A stretch of DNA of 34,769 bases from Deltaproteobacteria bacterium. Lineage in GTDB: Bacteria; Myxococcota_A; Polyangia; Polyangiales; JADJMO01. The notes below the pieces were generated by a model. That model was not told the DNA's origin. It saw nothing but the letters and a program-made list of their open reading frames with translations, and made no database searches. Both the position numbers and the translations under genes were made by a program. The stretch lies in NCBI GenBank assembly GCA_025363655.1, contig JANYDK010000075.1:1-34769 (forward strand), in the 5' to 3' direction. Positions 15,569-22,741 of the stretch are shown here, in pieces (the first letter of the stretch is position 1; each line of letters starts with the position of its first letter).

Positions 15569-16576
15569 ATGCGCTTGCGTCTTCCCGTCACCGTCGCTGC
15601 CCTCGCGCTGCTCCTCGTCGCTCCGGCGAGCTCGCGCGCCGACGAGGGCTCCGGTCCCGACTGCGTGGTCAAAGGCAAGGGCGTCATCGACAAGACGGTC
15701 ACCATCTACGACGCGCGTGAAGGTGGCATCGCGCTCGCCTCGTTCGCCACGCAAGAGGTGACGCTCGAGGTCTCCGACTTCCCCGCCGATCCGAGCGGGC
15801 GCGCGAAGGTGAAGACGGGCAAGGGCGGCGCTTCGCTGCGCATCGAAGGCTGGATGGACGCTGCCAAAGTGCCGCTCTCGGCCAAGAGCGAGCTCCCCGT
15901 CGTCGCCGAGCACGTGTGGATCGGGCGCGGGCAGGTGGTGAAGCTGAAGGGAGCTTCACCCGGGAAAATCACGGTCGAAACGACGCTCTCTTCGACGCAG
16001 CAGAAGCTCAAGTCGAAGACCGCGTGCAGCGGCGTCGCCGTCGGCAACGTGCTCGGGGACGAGGTCGAGGTGCCGAAGGGCGCGAAGAAGTGGGTGCTCA
16101 AGTCGTCGAGCCTCGATCTCTTCGACAGCGCGGGTGGCGCCACCGTCTTCACGCTCGACGTGCTCACGCCCGAGACGGGGCTCCTTCTCTTCTCGACCGA
16201 CGGACAAGGCGCGTACATGCACGTGCGTCACTACGGTGGCGTCGTCGTCGATGCGTGGGCGAAGACCAGCGACCTCAAGCTCTTTCCCAAGGGCGAGATG
16301 CTCGACGAGCTCGCGGGTCCCGGCATGGTCACCATCGCGCCCGCCAAGCTCAAGGTCGACGGCGCGACGAAAGAGGGCAAGGCCGCGAAGGACACGCCCG
16401 TGCGCTCGTCGGCGAACGACAAGGGCAAGCAGATCGGCACGCTGGAAGAGGGCGCCGACGTCATCGTCATCGACACGATGGCCGGTTGGTCGCGCGTCTT
16501 CCCGAAGACGCTGGAGCTGATTCCGCCCGACGGCAAAGACTTCTGGGTGAAGGCCGACGCCATCACGATCAAGTGA
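15569..16576 (+). CDS. exported protein with C-terminal SH3-like domain
   Basis: This 335-residue protein starts with a clear signal peptide (L-P-V-T-V-A-A-L-A-L-L-L-V-A-P-A) and a cleavage region S-S-R-A-D-E, so it is exported. The middle is beta-rich with alternating Lys and acidic residues and two Cys that could pair. The last 70 residues (P-V-R-S-S-A-N-D-K-G-K-Q-I-G-T-L...G-W-S-R-V) look like a bacterial SH3 domain, often linked to peptidoglycan binding. ATG 15569 is preferred over an upstream ATG at 15485 because it places the signal peptide at the N-terminus. It ends one base before the convergent neighbour's stop. Confidence 0.72.
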   Translation: MRLRLPVTVAALALLLVAPASSRADEGSGPDCVVKGKGVIDKTVTIYDAREGGIALASFATQEVTLEVSDFPADPSGRAKVKTGKGGASLRIEGWMDAAKVPLSAKSELPVVAEHVWIGRGQVVKLKGASPGKITVETTLSSTQQKLKSKTACSGVAVGNVLGDEVEVPKGAKKWVLKSSSLDLFDSAGGATVFTLDVLTPETGLLLFSTDGQGAYMHVRHYGGVVVDAWAKTSDLKLFPKGEMLDELAGPGMVTIAPAKLKVDGATKEGKAAKDTPVRSSANDKGKQIGTLEEGADVIVIDTMAGWSRVFPKTLELIPPDGKDFWVKADAITIK

Positions 16577-16577
16577 G

Positions 16578-17399
16578 TCAGGAAGCGGCCGCGAGCTTCT
16601 GGGTCATGCCGACGATTTCGAGCGTCGGCGCGCTGCGGGAGATCCAGGCGTGGCGATGCGTGCCGACCGATTGGAGAATCGACTCGACCAGGTGACGACG
16701 CTCGTCGGAGCGCACGAGGAGGGCGGCGTTGGGGCTCGAGAGGAGCAGCGAGCGCAGCGCCGGGACCATGTCGAGTGCGTCGCGTTCGGAGAGGACGATG
16801 ACGTCGGGGAAGAAGCCGCCGGCCAGCGTTCCGTCGACGCCAGCTGCGTCGCTCACCGCGACGTCGAAGCCGTGATGGATGATGCTGCGCGCGAGCATCG
16901 AAGCACCCACGCGATCGCGGTCGACGACCAGGACCGCGCTGCGACGTCGCACGCCGCTCGACGCTTGCACCGAGATCGCCGGCGCCGAGTTGGCTGCGCG
17001 GGAGTCGTCGTCGCGTCGTGAATGCACGGCAGACGACGGCGGAGGCGTCGGGGCCGAACGGACCTCCGTCGACGAACGACGCAGGTCGGAAGACGGGGCG
17101 GCCATCTCTTCGACGACGGCGCCTGCGAGCGTACGACGCTGCTCTTTGCGGATTTCCTTCTCGATGGCGGCGTCGATGTCTTCGAGCACCACCGTGGCGA
17201 GGCGTCCGCCGACTTGCGCGGAGAGCACCGGCACCAAATGCGCGCGCACGAAGATGCGGAGGTCTTCGAGCTTCTCGGGCATCGCGCGTTGACCGCTCGA
17301 GGCGAGTGCCGACTCGAGGATGGCCTGACGGCGCTCCTCGCTACCAACGACGGTAGCGAGGACCTTGAGAACGCGTGGTGTTGCCGGATGTCCCTGCAT
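16578..17399 (-). CDS. protein with degenerate response-regulator receiver domain
   Basis: This 273-residue protein has a helical N-terminal part (residues 1-100, charged, M-P-E-K-L-E-D-L-R-I-F-V), a low-complexity Ser/Arg linker, and a receiver-like C-terminal domain beginning R-S-A-V-L-V-V-D-R-D-R. At the end of strand 3, where the phosphoacceptor Asp normally sits (D-V-I-V-L-D), it reads D-V-I-V-L-S-E-R-D, so the usual phosphorylation site appears replaced. The late strand A-L-L-V-R-S lacks the usual Thr-Ser context. It may therefore be a pseudo-receiver that signals without phosphorylation. The domain assignment is moderately sure. Confidence 0.6.
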   Translation of the reverse strand: MQGHPATPRVLKVLATVVGSEERRQAILESALASSGQRAMPEKLEDLRIFVRAHLVPVLSAQVGGRLATVVLEDIDAAIEKEIRKEQRRTLAGAVVEEMAAPSSDLRRSSTEVRSAPTPPPSSAVHSRRDDDSRAANSAPAISVQASSGVRRRSAVLVVDRDRVGASMLARSIIHHGFDVAVSDAAGVDGTLAGGFFPDVIVLSERDALDMVPALRSLLLSSPNAALLVRSDERRHLVESILQSVGTHRHAWISRSAPTLEIVGMTQKLAAAS

Positions 17400-17601
17400 G
17401 GGTCGTGCTTCTGAACTTCTACTACGCAAGCATGAAGCCAACTCGTACTCCGCGCTCGCGGGGTAGGAAAGGCGGAGCACGGGGGGCGGCGCGATTCTGC
17501 GGCGAATCTTCAGCGAGCACTGGATTGCAGCGCCGCAGTTCCTACTTCAAGGCTGCAATGTGCGAGCGTTGCGAGACCTCCGTGGGGGCGTTCGGGTCGG
17601 A

Positions 17602-18786
17602 TCACACGCGCTCGACGATCACGGCGACGGCTTCACCGCCGCCGATGCAGAGCGTCGCGAGGCCGCGCTTGGCGCTGCGGTTCTTCATCGCGTGCACGAG
17701 CGTGCTGAAGATGCGCGCGCCGCTCGCGCCGATGGGGTGACCGAGGGCGATGGCTCCGCCGTGGACGTTGACCTTCGCCGGATCGAGCTCGCAGTCGCGG
17801 TTGGCGGCGAGGGTGACGACGGCGAAAGCCTCATTGATCTCGAAGAGATCGATGTCTTTGACGGCGACGCCGGTGCGCTTGCTGGCGTCGGCGATGGCCT
17901 TCGCAGGTGCGGTGGTGAACCACTCGGGCGCGTGCGCCGCGGCGCCGTAGCCGACGATGCGGGCGAGCGGCGTGAGGCCGTGCTTCTTCACCGCGGCCTC
18001 GCTGGCGAGCACCACTGCGCTGGCGCCGTCGTTGATCGACGAGGCGTTGGCGGCGGTGATGGTGCCGTCCTTGACGAACGCCGGACGGAGCGCGCTCATC
18101 TTCGACGGATCGCCCTTCTTCGGCCCTTCGTCCTCGAGCACGACGAGCGGATCGCCCTTGCGCTGCGGGACCGAGACACCGGCAATTTCATCGACGAATT
18201 TGCCCTCTTTCTGGGCGGCGAGGGCGCGACGGAAGGACTCCTTGGCGAAGTCGTCCTGCATCTCGCGCGTGAACTTGTACTCGCGCGCGCAGAGCTCGCC
18301 GGCGTTGCCCATGTGGAAGTCTTTGTACGGGTCCCAGAGGCCGTCGTGGATCATGCCGTCGGTGAGCTGGCCGTGACCCATGCGGTAGCCGCTGCGCGCT
18401 TTCTGCAGGTAGTACGGGACGTTGGACATCGACTCCATGCCGCCGGCGACGATGACGTCGGCGTCGCCGAGCGCGATCGACTTGGTGCCGAGGACGATCG
18501 CCTCGAGGCCCGAGCCACACACTTTGCTGACCGTGACGCAGGGGACCGTGTCGGGGACGCCGGCGCCGAGCGATGCCTGACGCGCCGGAGCTTGGCCGAT
18601 GCCCGCCGAGAGGACGTTGCCCATGAAGACCTGCTGCACGGCGGCCGCTTCGAGCTTCGCGGACTCGATCGCAGCGCGAATCGCTGTGCTTCCGAGCTTG
18701 GGGGCGGCGACTTCGGCGAACGCGCCGAGATAAGCGCCGATGGGCGTACGACGAGCGGCGACGACGTAGACGGGGGCGAGTGCCAT
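17602..18786 (-). CDS. acetyl-CoA C-acetyltransferase (thiolase)
   Basis: Thiolases of this type condense two acetyl-CoA to acetoacetyl-CoA, or run in reverse in beta-oxidation. This 394-residue protein is full length and has all catalytic elements: C90 in V-C-G-S-G, the N-E-A-F-A-V motif (318-323), H350 in G-G-A-I-A-L-G-H-P-I-G-A-S-G, and C380 in L-C-I-G-G-G-E-A. The start at 18786 follows a GGAGG ribosome site and is preferred over an in-frame ATG 12 nt upstream. It stands alone on this strand with 200 nt of gene-free DNA after it, so it may be its own unit. The biosynthetic or degradative role cannot be told from sequence. Confidence 0.95.
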   Translation of the reverse strand: MALAPVYVVAARRTPIGAYLGAFAEVAAPKLGSTAIRAAIESAKLEAAAVQQVFMGNVLSAGIGQAPARQASLGAGVPDTVPCVTVSKVCGSGLEAIVLGTKSIALGDADVIVAGGMESMSNVPYYLQKARSGYRMGHGQLTDGMIHDGLWDPYKDFHMGNAGELCAREYKFTREMQDDFAKESFRRALAAQKEGKFVDEIAGVSVPQRKGDPLVVLEDEGPKKGDPSKMSALRPAFVKDGTITAANASSINDGASAVVLASEAAVKKHGLTPLARIVGYGAAAHAPEWFTTAPAKAIADASKRTGVAVKDIDLFEINEAFAVVTLAANRDCELDPAKVNVHGGAIALGHPIGASGARIFSTLVHAMKNRSAKRGLATLCIGGGEAVAVIVERV

Positions 18787-18878
18787 GGAGACCTCCAAAG
18801 GAGCGAGCGACTTGGGGCGATCTAGGGCGCGGAAGCTACCACGGCGAGTCGAGTGGGGCTCCTCCCCAACGCGTCGCG

Positions 18879-19754
18879 TCAGCTTCGCTCAGCGTGCGTT
18901 CTACGTGTTTTCCAGCGCCGGTGGAGCCAGAGCCAACAGCTCGGGTCTTCGCGCACGAACGAGTCGACATGGGCGGCGATGGCGAGCGTGGTGCGCTCGA
19001 CCCACGCCGCGGACGGACGTGCCGGTGGGGCGAGTACGTCGAGTATTGCGACGGTGTGGCGATTGTCTACCACACGACCGAGCGCGACGACGATGGGCGC
19101 GCCGCTCCGGGCGGACAGGGTCGCAGGCAGTGTGTCGTGCAGAGCGATCTCGCCGAGGAAGGGACCTTCGGCGACGCTGGTCGTGCGCTCGGGATCTTGA
19201 TCGACCAAGAGGGCGACCGACCCGCCGTCGCGGAGCTTGTCGAGGAGCGCGCGCACGACGGACGCTTCTTCGAAGACCAAGTCGACGCCTCGACCCGCAC
19301 GTGCGCCTTGCCACCAGGCATCGAGCCGCGGCGATCGCAGACGCTTGGTGACGATCGTGAGGGGCGTGCGTGCAGCACACGCGCACGCAGTCAGATCCCA
19401 ATTGCCGGTGTGCGCGGTGGCGACGATGACGCCGCGGCCCTTCGCACGTGCCTCGACGAAGCGAGGAAAGTCGGCGACGTCGACGAGCGCAGCGACGTCG
19501 GCCTCGGGACGACCGGTGATCCAAAGAAGCTCGAGCGCCGAACGACCGAGCCCACGAAGACACGCCCGCCCGGTCTTCGCGTCACCGAGCCCCGCGCGTT
19601 CAATCGCCGCGACGACCTGCGCCCGACGAATGCGCAGGACGTCGTACGCGATGAACGCAAGCACGCTCCCCAGCGGCCGAAGCCACGACCAAGGGACGAT
19701 CGCGACCAGCCTCGTCAGCGCGCGCAGCCAGAGTGGGCCGGCCCGTTTCGCCAA
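18879..19754 (-). CDS. LpxL/HtrB-like lysophospholipid or lipid A acyltransferase
   Basis: This 291-residue membrane-associated acyltransferase carries the catalytic H-x4-D motif (A-H115-T-G-N-W-D120), a hydrophobic N-terminal segment (about 10-40), V-D-Q-D-P (a common LpxL-family element), and a late W-L-W-L-H-R-R-W-K typical of lipid A secondary acyltransferases. It could add acyl chains to lipid A or a related glycolipid at the inner membrane; the acceptor is not certain because the family includes ornithine-lipid and other acyltransferases. It starts 9 nt after the small gene upstream, so the two are probably co-transcribed. Confidence 0.85.
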   Translation of the reverse strand: MAKRAGPLWLRALTRLVAIVPWSWLRPLGSVLAFIAYDVLRIRRAQVVAAIERAGLGDAKTGRACLRGLGRSALELLWITGRPEADVAALVDVADFPRFVEARAKGRGVIVATAHTGNWDLTACACAARTPLTIVTKRLRSPRLDAWWQGARAGRGVDLVFEEASVVRALLDKLRDGGSVALLVDQDPERTTSVAEGPFLGEIALHDTLPATLSARSGAPIVVALGRVVDNRHTVAILDVLAPPARPSAAWVERTTLAIAAHVDSFVREDPSCWLWLHRRWKTRRTHAERS

Positions 19755-19763
19755 AGACGAGGC

Positions 19764-20048
19764 TCAGGCGAAGCCGGCGCGACGCGTGGTCTTCGACTGG
19801 GCTTTGCCTTCGACGTTGGCGACGAAGACGTCTTCCAGGGCGAAGAGGTAGAGCTCGCCCTTGGTCGTGCGCGCGTGGATGGACAAACCCTTGATCGCCA
19901 GACCTTCGATGGAGCCCACCGTCATGCCGACGCCGTTGCGCGCGAGGTAGAGACTGAGCGTCGTCTTCGCCGGGAGCTCGCGGAAGCCGCCTTCACCCGC
20001 GGTCGCTTCGCACATCGTGAGAATCTCGTTGATCTGTTCGGGGCTCAT
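19764..20048 (-). CDS. conserved-looking small hypothetical protein
   Basis: I recognise no family in this 94-residue protein. It begins with a helix-like M-S-P-E-Q-I-N-E-I-L-T-M-C, continues with strand-like segments (T-L-S-L-Y-L-A-R, L-Y-L-F-A-L-E-D-V-F-V) and ends in a basic tail K-T-T-R-R-A-G-F-A. It has no signal or membrane segment. It lies 9 nt before the acyltransferase and 60 nt after the sigma factor gene, all on the minus strand, so a common transcript is possible. Confidence 0.6.
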   Translation of the reverse strand: MSPEQINEILTMCEATAGEGGFRELPAKTTLSLYLARNGVGMTVGSIEGLAIKGLSIHARTTKGELYLFALEDVFVANVEGKAQSKTTRRAGFA

Positions 20049-20063
20049 GAAGGCATCCTAATA

Positions 20064-20099
20064 GCTTCGGCAACCGCGCGGAGCGAGTTTGACCGAAGC
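20064..20099 (-). terminator. hairpin after the ECF sigma factor gene
   Basis: GCTTCGG (20064-20070) pairs with CCGAAGC (20093-20099), and CAA with TTG extends the stem across a bulge. It lies 10 nt after the sigma gene stop. No T-run follows, so it may attenuate rather than terminate. Confidence 0.3.
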
Positions 20100-20108
20100 G
20101 GCCAAAGT

Positions 20109-20981
20109 TCAGGCGGTGGTGCGCTCTACGGCCTCGAGGTCGGTGCCTTTGACCCGATCGGCGAGTGACTTGCGGAGGGCGAGGCGCGCGCGGTGGAGGC
20201 GCGTCTTCACCGTGGGCAGGGTGAGGTCGAGAATTTGCGCGACCTCTTCCGTCGACAAGTCTTCGAGCTCGCGGAGGATGAAGACCGAGCGATAGGCCTC
20301 GGGCAGCTTGTCGACCGCGTCGGCCGCGTGCTTCGCCAGCTCTTTGTTGCTCGCTTGATCGTCGACGGCCTCGGACCAGTCGTCGATGGGATCGGCGATT
20401 TCACCGGCCTCGGTGTACTGCGGCGACGCGTCTTCGAGCGAGGTTTCGTTGTGACGACGCTCGCTGCGCATGCGCATCAGCGCGGCGTTGACGCTGATGC
20501 GATAGAGCCACGTGGAGAACGCGCTCTGCTCTTGGAACTGGCCGATTTTGCGGAAGACCTGGAGGAAGGCGTCCTGCACGACGTCTTGCGCGCGGGCGTC
20601 GTCGCGGGTGAGGCGAAGGGCCAGGCGATAGACCTTCTCTTGGTGACGACGGACGATTTCACGGAACGCGCGCTTGTCTCCACGCTGGAGCAGCGCCACG
20701 AGCGCGTTGTCCGGCTCGGGTGCACCAGGGGCCGCGGTCCCGCTCGCGGGCGCCGAGGGCGAGGGGGCGTTGGAGGGTTCGCGATCCATTTCAGCCGAGG
20801 GATTCAAAGTAACCGTCTCCGCGCGGGAGGAAAGGGGGCGCGCCTGCTTTTTGCTCGGACCCCTGGGGGGACGTACGGGCACGGCGACTGGCTTCGCGAT
20901 GGGAGTGACCGTCGAGAGCGGCGGAAGAGGCTCCGACTCTGAGCTGCCGAACGCTGAAACGACGCTGGACCAGAAGCACAT
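20109..20981 (-). CDS. ECF-type RNA polymerase sigma factor with N-terminal extension
   Basis: This protein directs RNA polymerase to alternative promoters. It shows a sigma region 2 (D-V-V-Q-D-A-F-L-Q-V-F-R-K, then F-S-T-W-L-Y-R-I-S-V-N) and a region 4 (L-P-E-A-Y-R-S-V-F-I-L-R-E-L, then S-T-E-E-V-A-Q-I-L-D-L, then V-K-T-R-L-H-R-A-R). About 85 residues of Pro/Ser/Arg-rich sequence precede region 2, unusual for ECF factors. The start at 20981 has a GAGG ribosome site; Met at 20789 would give a conventional 226-residue protein but lacks a site. No anti-sigma factor is recognisable beside it. Confidence 0.88.
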   Translation of the reverse strand: MCFWSSVVSAFGSSESEPLPPLSTVTPIAKPVAVPVRPPRGPSKKQARPLSSRAETVTLNPSAEMDREPSNAPSPSAPASGTAAPGAPEPDNALVALLQRGDKRAFREIVRRHQEKVYRLALRLTRDDARAQDVVQDAFLQVFRKIGQFQEQSAFSTWLYRISVNAALMRMRSERRHNETSLEDASPQYTEAGEIADPIDDWSEAVDDQASNKELAKHAADAVDKLPEAYRSVFILRELEDLSTEEVAQILDLTLPTVKTRLHRARLALRKSLADRVKGTDLEAVERTTA

Positions 20982-21297
20982 GGTGTCCTCTTGCTCGTGC
21001 GGTCGTGGGGAAGGGCGTGGGAATCGAAGGGGGCCTGCGTCGGCGCGCGGCTGGGGCAGTCGATGGAGGTTAAGTACGATGCACGGACATGGCATCCAGG
21101 CTTCACACTTCTTCGAGGGCGCGTCGCCAAGCGCGCACCGAGGGCGTGAGGAGGCCGTGAGGAGGGCGTGAGACCTCGCCAGCTTCACTACGTTCGGCGG
21201 CCCTGCTCGGTTTCGCTGGCTCGGTTTCGCGTGCTCGGATGGGGGCGACGCGAGCGCACTTGACGTCCCGTGCTGCGTCGCCGAAACCGCCCGCAAA
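20982..21297. other. 316-nt divergent gap without a gene
   Basis: This region lies between the sigma factor and the deoxyhypusine synthase-like gene, which point away from each other. It has a purine-rich stretch with three copies of a G-C-G-T-G-A-G-like motif around 21140-21172. No ORF in it has a recognisable product, and I could not assign promoter elements. Confidence 0.4.
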
Positions 21298-22512
21298 ATG
21301 GGCAAGGCCAGCACGAAGTCCTCGAAGAAGGTGGGGTCGCCGGTGTCGAAAGGCAAGGGGGCGGCGAAGGGGCATCGTGGCGCGTTCGAGCGCTCGCGCG
21401 ACGTGCGACCGCCGGCGATCACCGGTCGTGAGAGGCCGCGCGACATCATCGAGCAACGCTTCCCCGCCTACGTCGGTCGCCAAGAGCGCATCGCCTTCGA
21501 GCTCATGCGTCGCTCGGTGGAAGAGGACGCGCGCGTCTTCCTCACGCTCTCGGGCGCGATGACCCCCGCGGGGATTCACGCGAGCTGCATCATCCCCCTC
21601 ATCGAGCGCGGCATCATCGACTGCATCACGACGACGGGCGCGAATTTGTATCACGACGCCCATCGCGTCATCGGTCACCGCATCCGCGAGATCGATCCGG
21701 CCGCCGGCGATTTGCAGTACCGCCTCGCGCGCATCGTCCGCATTTACGATCTCGGCTTCTGGGAGGAGACGCTCCTCGAGACCGACAAGCTCTTCTCGGC
21801 GCTGCTTCGGAGGAAAGAATTCCAGTTGCGTTTGACGACGCCGGAGCTTCATTACAAGCTCGGAAAGCAGATCGCGGCGATCGAGGATGCGCTCGGCGTG
21901 AAGGAGCCTTCACTTCTCGCGACGGCGTATCGGTACGGCGTGCCGATCTTCGTCGGCGCGGTGCAAGACGGTTCGATCTTCTTGAACGCGGTGAAGCTGC
22001 GTCACTTGCTCGGTGAGGAGTTCAAGCTCGAGATCGACATCAACGACGACGTCTTCGAGATGGGCGCGATGCAGCACCACTGCTTCGGCACCGACAAGAA
22101 GAAGATGGCGATTTGGATTCTCGGTGGCGGGGTGCCGAAGAACTACACGCTGCAAGGGGAGCCGCTGCTGGATCAGATTCTCGGGGTGCCCACGCATGGG
22201 TTCGACATCGACGTGCAGTTTTGCGTCGACCCCGTGGACAACGGGGCGTTGTCGTCGTGTCCGGCGGGGGAGGGGCACACGTGGGGGAAGGTGTCGGCGG
22301 AGAGCGTGGCGACGGGGTCGATTTATGTGCATGCCGATGTGACGGCGGTGTTTCCGTGGCTGACGTATGCGCTGCTCAGTGATCCTGCGATGCGGCGGGC
22401 GCCTTCGCGGCTTTACAAGGTGCGGCAGGTGGCGGTGCAGAATTTGGATGCGCAGGTGGCGAAGAGGCGGAGAGCGTTGTTGAAGACGGTGGAGTACGCG
22501 CTGCCGAAGTGA
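21298..22512 (+). CDS. deoxyhypusine synthase-like protein
   Basis: Eukaryotic and archaeal deoxyhypusine synthase transfers an aminobutyl group from spermidine to a Lys of eIF5A. Bacteria lack eIF5A, and some bacterial homologues make homospermidine instead. This 404-residue protein keeps the family features: T-L-S-G-A-M-T-P, T-T-G-A-N near the NAD site, I-L-G-G-G-V-P-K-N, and the catalytic Lys331 in H-T-W-G-K-V-S-A-E-S. The first 40 residues are a basic extension rich in Lys, Ser and Gly. The last 350 bases use noticeably more G- and T-ended codons than the rest. A polyamine-forming role is the best guess. Confidence 0.88.
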   Translation: MGKASTKSSKKVGSPVSKGKGAAKGHRGAFERSRDVRPPAITGRERPRDIIEQRFPAYVGRQERIAFELMRRSVEEDARVFLTLSGAMTPAGIHASCIIPLIERGIIDCITTTGANLYHDAHRVIGHRIREIDPAAGDLQYRLARIVRIYDLGFWEETLLETDKLFSALLRRKEFQLRLTTPELHYKLGKQIAAIEDALGVKEPSLLATAYRYGVPIFVGAVQDGSIFLNAVKLRHLLGEEFKLEIDINDDVFEMGAMQHHCFGTDKKKMAIWILGGGVPKNYTLQGEPLLDQILGVPTHGFDIDVQFCVDPVDNGALSSCPAGEGHTWGKVSAESVATGSIYVHADVTAVFPWLTYALLSDPAMRRAPSRLYKVRQVAVQNLDAQVAKRRRALLKTVEYALPK

Positions 22513-22557
22513 GGGGAGGTTACTCACGCGCCGGGTCGGTTCTCCGGCGCCTCCACC

Positions 22558-22586
22558 ACGGGACCGCGGTTCTTCAGCGGTCCCGT
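22558..22586. terminator. strong hairpin between convergent genes
   Basis: ACGGGACCGC (22558-22567) and GCGGTCCCGT (22577-22586) form a perfect 10-bp stem around a 9-nt loop, 45 nt after the deoxyhypusine synthase-like gene. TGCTTTGT follows, a weak T-rich tail. The position fits a terminator for the convergent gene pair. Confidence 0.55.
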
Positions 22587-22741
22587 TGCTTTGTAGGAGG
22601 CGTCACACGCCCGTTTGCAAGCCGCCTGGACGGCATCATCACCGCACGAGTTTCGCGCGGATTGAGCACGCCGTGAAGCGGCCATCCTCGAATTGAGACC
22701 TGGGCTCAAACGATTTCCGACGCCGTCGGACTCCGCCGGAG

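Noticed and set aside
14915-15913. Long N-terminal extension of substrate-like protein 2 (332 residues)
   Set aside because: The extension overlaps the divergent exported-protein gene and lacks a family; the paralogue begins at the ribbon, matching the Met at 15439 with its own ribosome site.
18780-20168. 462-codon plus-strand ORF opposite the acyltransferase
   Set aside because: Antisense shadow; the minus frame shows the H-x4-D acyltransferase motifs.
22524-22709. 61-codon minus-strand ORF with two Cys
   Set aside because: It overlaps the strong 10-bp hairpin after the deoxyhypusine synthase-like gene and has no recognisable family or ribosome site.
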